Shown here: piece by piece, positions 1 to 6,814 of the stretch | How positions within the stretch are numbered: the stretch's first letter is position 1 | How the letters are laid out: each line of letters begins with the position of its first letter | DNA from: Nonomuraea dietziae | GTDB lineage: Bacteria; Actinomycetota; Actinomycetes; Streptosporangiales; Streptosporangiaceae | Assembly (NCBI RefSeq): GCF_014195505.1 | Contig: NZ_JACIBV010000001.1 | Span: 7,130,001-7,194,000 of the forward strand | Length of the DNA: 64,000 nt | Reading direction: 5' to 3' | Notes under the pieces: model-generated | Seen by the model: only the letters and a program-made list of their open reading frames with translations | Told to the model about the DNA's origin: nothing | Databases searched by the model: none | Program-made: the position numbers and the translations under genes

Positions 1-1290
1 GGCCACTTCGAGGTGGAGTTCGGGCAGCTGCCCGCCGCCGTGCGAGAGAGCATCACAGCCGATCTGAACGCGCGCGGGGTGCCGCTGGGCAATCTGGAGC
101 ACGTCGGGGAGGCCGAGCCGGTCGGCGGCGAGATCCTCGCGATCTCGATGGGGACGACGGGCAACTGGCCCACGCGCGACAGGAAGCAGGAGCCGCCACG
201 CGACAGACTGCCCAAGAACGTCTCCATGCCGCATCTGGTCATGCTCCGCCGGTGCGCGGAGGTGCACGCCGCGCTCAAGGCCGGGACGCTTCCGCCGTAC
301 CTGCTGGCCACGCCGACCCGCACGGACGGTCACCTGGACCCGGCGGTGCTCGTGGCCAGGCTCGAGGGTTACGCGCGGGCGGGTGTCGAGGCGCTCCCCC
401 TCGACCTGCAGCAGGCGCTGCTCCGGGTGCCCCGCGAGGTCGCGCCCGAGGTGGCAGGCCGGGCGCGGGCCCTGGGCACCCGGGCGGGCGCCACCCTGGT
501 CGGCTGGCTGACGAACAGGCCGGAGCCGGTGACCCGCGTCGACTGGACACACGGCGACGGCGACTACACCCACGACCAGCAGCCAGGCGAGCGCCACTCG
601 CTCCGCCTCAAGCCCCGCATCGTGATCGAGCCCACCGGTCTTGAGATCGTCGACGCGCTGCTGTCCGATCCTCAGCCCTACCGCTGGGAGGAGCACGGGC
701 GCTACATGGAGTCCTGGCCGATGCTGCTGCCCGCGGATCGGGAGGTCGTGGCGATGCACCTGCTGCCGCATCTGCTCAACGAGTGGGACAGGCCCGGCTA
801 CTTCCACCGGTCCGTCGCCGCGCTCGTCGACGGAGACGGTCCCGCCGGAGAAGGGCTGGCCCTGCTGCTCGCCCGGCTCCTGGCAGAGAGAGGGCCCTGG
901 CACGCGCGCGACGCCGGGACCACGCTGCTGCTCAGAGCCGTGGCACGCGGCAGCCTGCCCGCCGTCGAGTGCGGCCGCCAGCTGGGGCTGGTGCTGCGCA
1001 GGACCGAGGTCAAGCTCGGACGCGTCCTGGAGTCCCTGGAGGACTGCGCCAGGCAGGGCGCCCACCGCGAGATCTGGCAGCTCGTCGCGGGGATGCTGCC
1101 GGTCCTTCTGCCCGGCACGGACGAAAGGGCGCACGCCGGGCACACCCAGGTCCTCGGCTTCGCCGTAAGGGCCGCCGGTTGGGCGAAGGCGAGCGGCCCG
1201 ATCCCGGCCGTCGCCGAGGTGGCCGCGCGCACGGGGTCGAGCGGCTTCGTACGGACGGCACGCCGCCTGCACGAACTGCTGACCCGCTAG
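1..1290 (+). CDS. C-terminal part of a large hypothetical protein (DUF6493-like), 5' end outside window
   Basis: The reading frame is open from the first base and ends at TAG 1288-1290, so the gene begins before the window; a GTG at position 13 is only an internal possibility. The 425-plus residues are mostly helical, with no signal peptide or membrane segment. They contain repeated short leucine/arginine helices of the kind seen in armadillo- or HEAT-like scaffolds. From memory it resembles the C-terminal half of the large actinobacterial DUF6493 proteins that sit next to SWIM zinc-finger genes, but that neighbour is not visible here. No catalytic motif was recognised and the function is unknown. 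Confidence 0.6.
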   Translation, partial: GHFEVEFGQLPAAVRESITADLNARGVPLGNLEHVGEAEPVGGEILAISMGTTGNWPTRDRKQEPPRDRLPKNVSMPHLVMLRRCAEVHAALKAGTLPPYLLATPTRTDGHLDPAVLVARLEGYARAGVEALPLDLQQALLRVPREVAPEVAGRARALGTRAGATLVGWLTNRPEPVTRVDWTHGDGDYTHDQQPGERHSLRLKPRIVIEPTGLEIVDALLSDPQPYRWEEHGRYMESWPMLLPADREVVAMHLLPHLLNEWDRPGYFHRSVAALVDGDGPAGEGLALLLARLLAERGPWHARDAGTTLLLRAVARGSLPAVECGRQLGLVLRRTEVKLGRVLESLEDCARQGAHREIWQLVAGMLPVLLPGTDERAHAGHTQVLGFAVRAAGWAKASGPIPAVAEVAARTGSSGFVRTARRLHELLTR

Positions 1291-1327
1291 GGCGACGCCC
1301 CGAGAAGTGTCGGTGGCGCTCTGTTCA

Positions 1328-1405
1328 ATGGAGCGCATGCACAAGGAGACGCGGCGGCGCGGACTGTTCTGGGATGTGCAGGAGGGGCGGGTCGCGCCGC
1401 CGCCG
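1328..1405 (+). pseudogene. N-terminal fragment of the PaaI-type thioesterase, out of frame with its core
   Basis: ATG 1328 (a second ATG is at 1337) opens a frame reading HKETRRRGLFWDVQEGRVAPPP, typical of the N-terminal helix and linker of actinobacterial PaaI-like thioesterases. The homology-like text then continues one frame over as AAAVLLGWELVGVD, leading directly into the gene at 1438. The switch falls in a CCG/GCC run near 1397-1408, where one base appears to be missing. This is either a sequence error or a real inactivating frameshift. Confidence 0.55.
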
Positions 1406-1437
1406 CGGCGGTCCTTCTCGGCTGGGAGCTGGTCGGG

Positions 1438-1806
1438 GTGGATCTCGAGCAGGGGACCATCGAGGTGGCCTTCGTGGCGAGCGAGCAGTTCGCGAACCCC
1501 GTCGGGGTGATCCAGGGCGGGTTCCTGGCCGCGATGCTCGACGACACCCTGGGGCCCGCCCTGGTCGCCACCCTGCCGGAGGGCCAGTTCGCGCCCACCC
1601 TCGACCTGCACGTCCAGTTTCTTCGTCCGGCCCGTCCAGGACGGCTGCTCGGCCGCGGGCGCATCGTGCAACGCGGCAGGGAGGTGTGCTTTCTCGCCGG
1701 AGAGCTGCTCGGGCCCGATGGCCGTCCCGTGGCCGTCGCCACCGCGACCGCGCGCATCCAGACCGTTCGAGGGGAGGGCGCGCCGCCGTCCCGAGTGTCA
1801 GCCTGA
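1438..1806 (+). CDS. PaaI family acyl-CoA thioesterase (hotdog fold), core region
   Basis: This is a 122-residue single hotdog domain. The motif NPVGVIQGGFLAAMLDD carries the helix-capping glycines and the acidic residue that fit the HGG-x-D catalytic region of PaaI/YbgC-like thioesterases, and LDLHVQFLRPARPG is the characteristic following strand. Such enzymes hydrolyse acyl- or aryl-CoA thioesters as homotetramers in the cytoplasm. GTG 1438 is the only good start left in this frame but lies inside the conserved domain. The true start is probably ATG 1328 in another frame, separated by a one-base frame break near 1400. It stands alone, convergent with the TetR gene downstream, and the substrate is unknown. 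Confidence 0.75.
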   Translation: MDLEQGTIEVAFVASEQFANPVGVIQGGFLAAMLDDTLGPALVATLPEGQFAPTLDLHVQFLRPARPGRLLGRGRIVQRGREVCFLAGELLGPDGRPVAVATATARIQTVRGEGAPPSRVSA

Positions 1807-1840
1807 CGCGTGCGGGTGTGAGCGGTTCGCCACCAGCGGC

Positions 1841-2440
1841 TCATTCTGAGGAGGGGATGACCCAGGCGTCCAGGAGGGGCCCCAGCTCGCGCGCCACGGT
1901 GGTCAGGGCGCGCACGTCCCGCTCGGTCCTGGCCATCAGGATCGCGCCCTCCAGCGAGCTGATCATGAGTGTCGCGAGGGCCCTGGCCCTGGGGCCCGGC
2001 ACGCCCATCCCCTCCAGCGCCTGGGCCACCGCGCTGCTCCAGTGGGCGAAGGCGGCGGCGGCAGCGGCTCTGACGGAGTCGCTGGAGTCGGCGCAGTCCA
2101 CCGTCGCCGCGGCGACGGGGCAGCCCGCGACGAACCCGGCCGTCTCGAACTCGTCGGTCCACTGGCGCACCATCGCGGCGAACAGCCCGCTGGGCGAGGG
2201 CTCGGACAGCTCGCCGACAAAGCGGGCGACCCGCTTGCCCGCGTAGGCGCCCGCCCATGCCACGGCCTCGTTGACGAGCTGCTCCTTGCCTCCGGGGAAG
2301 TAGTGCTGGAGCGATCCCCTCGGCGCCCGTGCGTGGGCGGCCACGTCGCGCATGCCGGTGGCTGTGACCCCGTCACGCCGGATGAGCTGAGCCGCGCCGA
2401 ACACCATCCGCTCGCGCGGCCCCCGTCCGGAAACCGCCAC
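1841..2440 (-). CDS. TetR/AcrR family repressor (LmrA/YxaF-like)
   Basis: 199 residues. The N-terminal helix-turn-helix spans about residues 10-60 (TGMRDVAAHARAPRGSLQHYFPGGKEQL), and the GSLQHYFPGGKEQL signature is typical of the LmrA/YxaF branch of TetR. The C-terminal part (GFVAGCPVAAATVD to DAWVIP) is the ligand-binding helical domain of that branch, often linked to efflux or oxidoreductase control. It is divergent from the dehydrogenase at 2524, and the 83-bp gap holds two near-identical palindromes. The simplest model is autorepression plus repression of that dehydrogenase. The inducer is unknown. Confidence 0.9.
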   Translation of the reverse strand: MAVSGRGPRERMVFGAAQLIRRDGVTATGMRDVAAHARAPRGSLQHYFPGGKEQLVNEAVAWAGAYAGKRVARFVGELSEPSPSGLFAAMVRQWTDEFETAGFVAGCPVAAATVDCADSSDSVRAAAAAAFAHWSSAVAQALEGMGVPGPRARALATLMISSLEGAILMARTERDVRALTTVARELGPLLDAWVIPSSE

Positions 2441-2456
2441 GATGAGCCTCCTCCTC

Positions 2457-2499
2457 TATGACGAGTGTCATAAGGCTACTACTATGACAGGTGTCATAG
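2457..2499. promoter_or_regulatory. Two operator palindromes in the divergent TetR/dehydrogenase promoter
   Basis: Site 1 (2457-2472) is TATGAC-GAGT-GTCATA and site 2 (2482-2499) is CTATGAC-AGGT-GTCATAG. Both are perfect inverted repeats with a 4-bp spacer, with centres 26 bp apart. They lie between the start of the TetR gene (2440) and the dehydrogenase (2524). They are the probable binding sites of the adjacent TetR protein. Confidence 0.8.
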
Positions 2500-2523
2500 C
2501 GGACGCGGAGACGGCGGTGCGTC

Positions 2524-3405
2524 GTGGACGTGGGTTTCATCGGACTCGGCGTCATGGGGCAGCCCATGGCGCTCAACCTGGCCAGGGCGGGCACGCACCT
2601 CGTCGTGTGGAACCGCACCCCCGCCAGGTGCGAGCCGCTGCGGGAGGCCGGAGCAGAGGTGGCGGGCAGTCCCGCCGAGGTCTTCAAACGCGCCAGGACC
2701 GTCATCCTCATGCTGGCCGACGGCGCCGCGATCGACTCCGCCCTGGGCCGCGGCACTCCCGACTTCGGGGCGAACGTCGCAGGGCGCACGATCGTCCACA
2801 TGGGGACGACGTCGCCGGGCTACTCACGCGGGCTCGAAGCCGACGTCCGTACGGCAGGCGGCGGCTACGTCGAGGCCCCCGTCTCGGGATCGCGCAAGCC
2901 CGCGGAGGCCGGGCGGCTCGTGGCGATGCTGGCCGGAGAGCGGGCGGCCGTGGAGGCGGTGCGCCCCCTGCTGCGGCCGATGTGCCACGAGGCGTTCACC
3001 TGCGGGCCGGTGCCGAGCGCGCTGCTGATGAAGCTCTCGGTCAACCTGTTCCTGATCACCATGGTCACCGGCCTCACCGAGGCCTTCCACTTCGCCGATC
3101 GACACGGGCTGGACAGGGCGCAGTTCCTGGAGGTCCTCGACGCCGGCCCGATGGCCAGCGGCGTCTCCAGGATGAAGGCGCCCAAGCTGCTGGCGCGTGA
3201 CTTCGCCGTTCAGGCCGCGGCCAGGGACGTCCTGATGAACAACCAGCTGATCGCCGACGCGGCCAGGGCGTCGGGCATCGCCTCGCCCCTGCTGGACGTC
3301 TGCCACGCCCTGTTCGGCGAGGCCGTCGCGCTGGGGCACGGCCAGGCCGACATGGTGGCCGTCCTCCACGCGCTCGAGGCCAGGACCGCGGGCCAGGCGC
3401 CCTGA
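2524..3405 (+). CDS. NAD(P)-dependent beta-hydroxyacid dehydrogenase (3-hydroxyisobutyrate dehydrogenase family)
   Basis: 293 residues from GTG 2524. The Rossmann motif GFIGLGVMGQPMA is at the N-terminus. The substrate-binding signature YVEAPVSGSRKPAEAG lies near residue 120, and the catalytic lysine region KLSVNLFLITMV near residue 165. The all-helical C-terminal domain follows, and the length is normal for the family. Members oxidise 3-hydroxyisobutyrate, glycerate-type acids or related imine/hydroxyacid substrates in the cytoplasm, and the substrate cannot be told from sequence. It is transcribed divergently from the TetR gene and is probably its target through the paired operators. Confidence 0.9.
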   Translation: MDVGFIGLGVMGQPMALNLARAGTHLVVWNRTPARCEPLREAGAEVAGSPAEVFKRARTVILMLADGAAIDSALGRGTPDFGANVAGRTIVHMGTTSPGYSRGLEADVRTAGGGYVEAPVSGSRKPAEAGRLVAMLAGERAAVEAVRPLLRPMCHEAFTCGPVPSALLMKLSVNLFLITMVTGLTEAFHFADRHGLDRAQFLEVLDAGPMASGVSRMKAPKLLARDFAVQAAARDVLMNNQLIADAARASGIASPLLDVCHALFGEAVALGHGQADMVAVLHALEARTAGQAP

Positions 3406-3658
3406 CATCGTCCGCCAGGGCGCGAAGACCTCCGACGGCCAGCCGGTGGGCGCCCTGGCCGTCCGCGACGCGGCGGCTACACCGTCGAGGGCCTGTCGAG
3501 TGAGGGAGGCCACGTGCTGACCTCTTCCAGGCCTCGGGCTCGTCTTCCGCAGCCCCCGACCCCCCGGCACGGCGCGCCAGGCGCGCGGAAATGCAGTTGC
3601 GGGTTAATGGGGTGATTCGGGATGCTTTCCTCATGTACCGCAGCCGAATGTGCCACAG
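3406..3658. other. Non-coding stretch with possible decayed coding remnant
   Basis: No convincing gene. Between 3408 and about 3540 a peptide-like text (VRQGAKTSDGQPVGALAVRD then GGYTVEGLSSEGGHVL) appears only if one frame change is allowed, so it may be the tail of a decayed gene. The rest is ordinary GC-rich sequence leading to the hairpin and tRNA. Confidence 0.3.
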
Positions 3659-3694
3659 GGCTCGCACGCGACGTTAGGACGTCGCGTGCGAGCC
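3659..3694. repeat. Perfect 15-bp hairpin immediately upstream of the tRNA
   Basis: Arms 3659-3673 and 3680-3694 are exact reverse complements, with loop TTAGGA. There is no T-tract on either side. It ends 5 bp before the tRNA begins. It could be a terminator for upstream transcription, a processing signal for the tRNA precursor, or a mobile-element relic. Confidence 0.85.
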
Positions 3695-3699
3695 GTCAT

Positions 3700-3772
3700 G
3701 GCGGGTGAGGGTGCTGGTGTGCTCGGCGGTTTCATAAGCCGCACAAGGCGGGTTCGATTCCCGCACCCGCTA
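3700..3772 (+). tRNA. tRNA with anticodon CAT (Met or Ile2), atypical core
   Basis: A full cloverleaf can be drawn. The acceptor stem is 3700-3706 with 3765-3771 (one G-T pair). The D arm is 3709-3712/3721-3724, and the anticodon stem is GCGGT/GCCGC around loop TTCATAA (anticodon CAT). The variable loop is 5 nt, the T stem is GCGGG/CCCGC with loop TTCGATT, and the discriminator is A3772. CCA is not encoded. Positions 8, 14 and 21 are G, G and T instead of the nearly invariant T, A and A, and the 15-48 pair is C-G instead of purine-C. It could be elongator Met, lysidine-modified Ile, or a specialised or decaying copy. Confidence 0.75.
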
Positions 3773-3786
3773 CGACGCGGCGAAAG

Positions 3787-4593
3787 TCAGCAACGGGGGC
3801 AGCGGGTGCGCCGCCGCCTCGTGTGGACCGTTCTCATGGTGGGCGTGCAGGCCGTCAGTGAGGCGTCGCTGGTGAGAATGGCAAGCTCCAGCCGGCGTAG
3901 TTCGGCGCCGGGTTCGAGGCCGAGGTCCGTGCTGAGGATGTGCCTGCCCGCGCGGTAGACCTCCAGGGCCTCGGCCTGGCGGCCGGCGCGGTAGAGGGCG
4001 AGCATGAGCTGGCCGCGGAAGCGCTCCTGGAACGGATGCTCCTCCACGAGGACCGACAGCCGTCCGATGAGGTCGGTGTGGCGGCGTAGGCGCAGGTCGG
4101 CGTCCATGCAGTCGCCCAGCGCCGACAGCCGCTCCTCGTTCAGCCTGGTGGCTTCCTGGTTCAGCAGCGGGGCCCCTTCCAGGCCGGAGAGCGCGGGTCC
4201 GCGCCACAGGGCCAGAGCGGTGTGGAGCAGGTCGCTCGCCCTTTCGACCAGGCCCGAGGCCAGGGCCTGTCTGCCCTGGTGGGCGAGGTTCTCGAAGCGA
4301 TGGGCGTCGAGCGAGCCGGTGGGGATGTCGAGGGCGTAACCCTGGGCGCGGTGGACGATGGCCTCCGGGGAGCCGAGCGTGCGTCGAAGCCGGTGAAGGT
4401 GCAGGCGCAGGCGTTTGACGCCCTGCTCGCCCGCCTCGTCGCCCCACAGCGCGTCGACCAGCGCGTCGCTGCGGACGACCTTGCCCGCCTGGCACAGCAG
4501 GAGGGCCAGCAGCGCCTGCTGTTTGCCGGATCTGACCGTTAGAGGGCGATCATCCTTTATCACGTCGAGCGCGCCCAGAATTCTGAATTCCAT
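3787..4593 (-). CDS. SARP-type transcriptional activator (OmpR-like wHTH plus BTAD)
   Basis: 268 residues from ATG 4593. Residues about 1-95 form the OmpR-like winged helix (MEFRILGALDVIKDDRPLTV, then ALLALLLCQAGKVVRSDALVDALW). Residues about 96-245 form the bacterial transcriptional activation domain (LVEEHPFQERFRGQLMLALYRAGRQAEALEVYR). It lacks the ATPase and TPR extensions of AfsR, so it is a small SARP. The reading frame continues upstream of the ATG but that part is antisense to the next gene; an in-frame GTG seven codons upstream is the only close alternative. SARPs switch on neighbouring biosynthetic operons, and this one diverges from the exopolysaccharide operon at 4739, which is the likely target. 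Confidence 0.88.
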   Translation of the reverse strand: MEFRILGALDVIKDDRPLTVRSGKQQALLALLLCQAGKVVRSDALVDALWGDEAGEQGVKRLRLHLHRLRRTLGSPEAIVHRAQGYALDIPTGSLDAHRFENLAHQGRQALASGLVERASDLLHTALALWRGPALSGLEGAPLLNQEATRLNEERLSALGDCMDADLRLRRHTDLIGRLSVLVEEHPFQERFRGQLMLALYRAGRQAEALEVYRAGRHILSTDLGLEPGAELRRLELAILTSDASLTACTPTMRTVHTRRRRTRCPRC

Positions 4594-4653
4594 GGCACTC
4601 AAGAGCTTTTCCACGAACGGAGGATAGAAGCGCGGATCGAGAAATGGAGGAGA

Positions 4654-4721
4654 AACCCAAGAGAAATCCTCTGAACCCACACTCAAGCGAGAAGTCATCG
4701 GCCTCGCGGGCTTTAAACCCA
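4654..4721. promoter_or_regulatory. AACCCA direct repeats, candidate SARP-binding region
   Basis: AACCCA occurs at 4654-4659, 4674-4679 and 4716-4721, spaced 20 and 42 bp, so all copies lie near the same face of the helix. SARP proteins are known to bind short direct repeats in phase with the helical turn. The region is the 145-bp gap between the SARP gene and the deacetylase gene. A strong Shine-Dalgarno (AAGAGGGGGA) follows just before GTG 4739. Confidence 0.4.
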
Positions 4722-4738
4722 CCAAGAGGGGGAATGTC

Positions 4739-6814
4739 GTGAAAAAAGCCTGGTTTGTGCCGGTCGCGATCGGCGTCGTCGCCGCGCTGCCCGCCCCTTC
4801 GATCGCCGCGCAGAAGCCACCGCAGGGAGAGATCCGCGAGGAGACCCACGCCCACGCGGGTCCCGAACGGTCGGACGTGACGCGGCCCAGGCCGGAGAAG
4901 GCCAGGCCGCTCCCCAAGGCGAACCTGCGAGCGATCGAGGTCGAGCAGGAGCCGAGCGCCCGCGTGACCGCCTCTGGCAGGGTCGCGCTCAGGGCGCTGG
5001 TGATCGCGGTGGACGGCGCCGACTTCGGCCTGGCCACCTGGAAGGCGGCGCTCGATCGGGCCGGCATGCCGTACGACGTGGTGGAGAGCAGGTCGCAGAG
5101 CCTGCCCCCGCTGGTCAGGCAGGACGGCACGGGCGCGTACAACGCGATCCTGCTCACCAACGGCTCGCTGCTCCACCAGGGCGGCGACGGCTACGTCAGC
5201 GGGCTCGACCCCGAGGAGTGGAACACGCTGTGGGCCTACGAGCGCGACCACGGCGTGCGGCAGGTGTCGCTCTACACCGCCTACGGCGCCTTCCCCGAGG
5301 ACTACTGCCTGCGTCCCGGCAGTGAGGGCGGCATCGGCGCCACGCCGGTCAACGCCACCCTCACTCCTGCGGGCGCTGCCGTCTTCGACCAGCTGAAGGG
5401 GACCGTCCCGATCAGCCAGTCCTACCTCTACCGCAGCGTCGTGCAGCAGGGTTGTCAGGCGGAGCCGATCCTCACCTCGGGCAGCGACGTGCTCGGCGTC
5501 AGGAGCACCTCGCCAGACGGGCGCGAGCGGATGGCGCTGACCTTCACCTCCAACCAGTACCTGCCTCAGGCCGACCTGCTCACCCCCGGCCTGCTGCGCT
5601 GGGCGACCAGGGGCGTGATGCTGGGAGAGCGGCGTCACTACCTCAACGTGGACGTCGACGACTGGTTCTCCCACACCGACCATCTCAGGACCGACGGCAC
5701 GATCGACAGCACGCCGGGTTTCAGGATCAGCAGGAACGACGCCGAGGCGACCTACAACCAGCAGCAGAGCTTCAGGGCGAACAACCCGCTCGCCGCGAAC
5801 TTCAGGCTGGCGCTGGCCTACAACGGCGAAGGGGCCAACCCGGGCGCGCCCAAGACCTGCGTGCTCACGCTGCTCAGCCCCGACCCGCTGACCAGCTACT
5901 CCCGCTGCAGAGCCGGCGCGTTCACCTGGATCAACCACACCTTCACCCACCCGAAGATGAACTTCACCGACTACCAGACCAGCTACAACGAGATCGCCGA
6001 CAACCTCACCAGGGCGCAGCAGCTCGGGCTGAGCGTCGACAGGACCGTGCTGAAGACAGGTGAGTACTCAGGGCTCGGCGTCTATCACCCCGACCCCGCC
6101 AACGACATCGACCCGCCCACCGACCACGGCCTGGCCGCCTCCAACCCCGGCCTGCTCCAGGCGGCGAAGGCGGCGGGGGTGAAGTACCTGCACGGCAACA
6201 TGTCCTTCGCCAGCCACCGGCCCTCCTGCTTCAACTGCGGCACCCGCCACCCGCTCCAGCCCGAGCTGCTCGTGGTGCCCGACTGGCCCACCAACGTCGC
6301 CTACCACGTGACGACCAGGGCCGAGCAGACGCTGTTCTACAACTCCTACTACGGGCCGCGCGGCAGGTTCCCCCACTGGCCTGCCGACCAGACCTACGCG
6401 CAGATCCTCCACCACGAGAGCGAGGTCGGCCTGCAGCATGTCATGTCGGGCTCGGTCTACGCGCACACCTTCCACCAGGGCAACCTGCGCGGCACGCCGA
6501 ACCTCGTCTTCGACTGGGTCAACGCCGTGATGAACAAGTACAAGGGCCTGTACAAGGTGCCGGTGCTCACGCCGACCTGGACCGAGCTGGCCGCCTACGT
6601 CGAGGCCCGCGGCGCCCACTTCGCGGCGCTGCCGAACGTCGACGCCGTCCTCGACCGGGAGGCGGGCACGGTCACCCTCACCTCCCCGACGGCGGGAAGC
6701 GTGTTCGTCACGCACGCGGGCACGGGCGGCACACCGTACGGCACCGACAGGATCGCCAGGGTCACGCTCGGCGCCGGCACGCCGGTGACGCTCCCCGCGA
6801 GCGTGCGTCCGTGA
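4739..6814 (+). CDS. Secreted Agd3-like polysaccharide deacetylase (CE18-type)
   Basis: 691 residues from GTG 4739, with signal peptide KKAWFVPVAIGVVAALPAPSIAA. Residues about 81-290 resemble the N-terminal part of Agd3, the fungal galactosaminogalactan deacetylase. The deacetylase domain follows, with the double-aspartate motif VDVDDWFSHTDH (Asp307/Asp308) and HTFTHPKM (His400, His404), which match the metal-binding D and HxxxH motifs of NodB-like folds. The last 70 residues form a small beta domain. It probably removes acetyl groups from N-acetylgalactosamine in an exported polymer. It overlaps the PelF-like gene by 4 bp. Assignment to the Agd3 family is from memory and not checked by search. 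Confidence 0.8.
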   Translation: MKKAWFVPVAIGVVAALPAPSIAAQKPPQGEIREETHAHAGPERSDVTRPRPEKARPLPKANLRAIEVEQEPSARVTASGRVALRALVIAVDGADFGLATWKAALDRAGMPYDVVESRSQSLPPLVRQDGTGAYNAILLTNGSLLHQGGDGYVSGLDPEEWNTLWAYERDHGVRQVSLYTAYGAFPEDYCLRPGSEGGIGATPVNATLTPAGAAVFDQLKGTVPISQSYLYRSVVQQGCQAEPILTSGSDVLGVRSTSPDGRERMALTFTSNQYLPQADLLTPGLLRWATRGVMLGERRHYLNVDVDDWFSHTDHLRTDGTIDSTPGFRISRNDAEATYNQQQSFRANNPLAANFRLALAYNGEGANPGAPKTCVLTLLSPDPLTSYSRCRAGAFTWINHTFTHPKMNFTDYQTSYNEIADNLTRAQQLGLSVDRTVLKTGEYSGLGVYHPDPANDIDPPTDHGLAASNPGLLQAAKAAGVKYLHGNMSFASHRPSCFNCGTRHPLQPELLVVPDWPTNVAYHVTTRAEQTLFYNSYYGPRGRFPHWPADQTYAQILHHESEVGLQHVMSGSVYAHTFHQGNLRGTPNLVFDWVNAVMNKYKGLYKVPVLTPTWTELAAYVEARGAHFAALPNVDAVLDREAGTVTLTSPTAGSVFVTHAGTGGTPYGTDRIARVTLGAGTPVTLPASVRP

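Noticed and set aside
3408..3540. Possible decayed gene after the dehydrogenase
   Set aside because: Readable only with a frame change and too short to assign to a family.
3700..3790. Integrative-element attachment site at the tRNA
   Set aside because: I did not find a second copy of the tRNA 3' end in the window, nor an integrase gene.
4600..5160. N-terminal extension of the SARP gene to 5160
   Set aside because: That part is antisense to the deacetylase gene and has no domain character. ATG 4593 gives the canonical SARP N-terminus.
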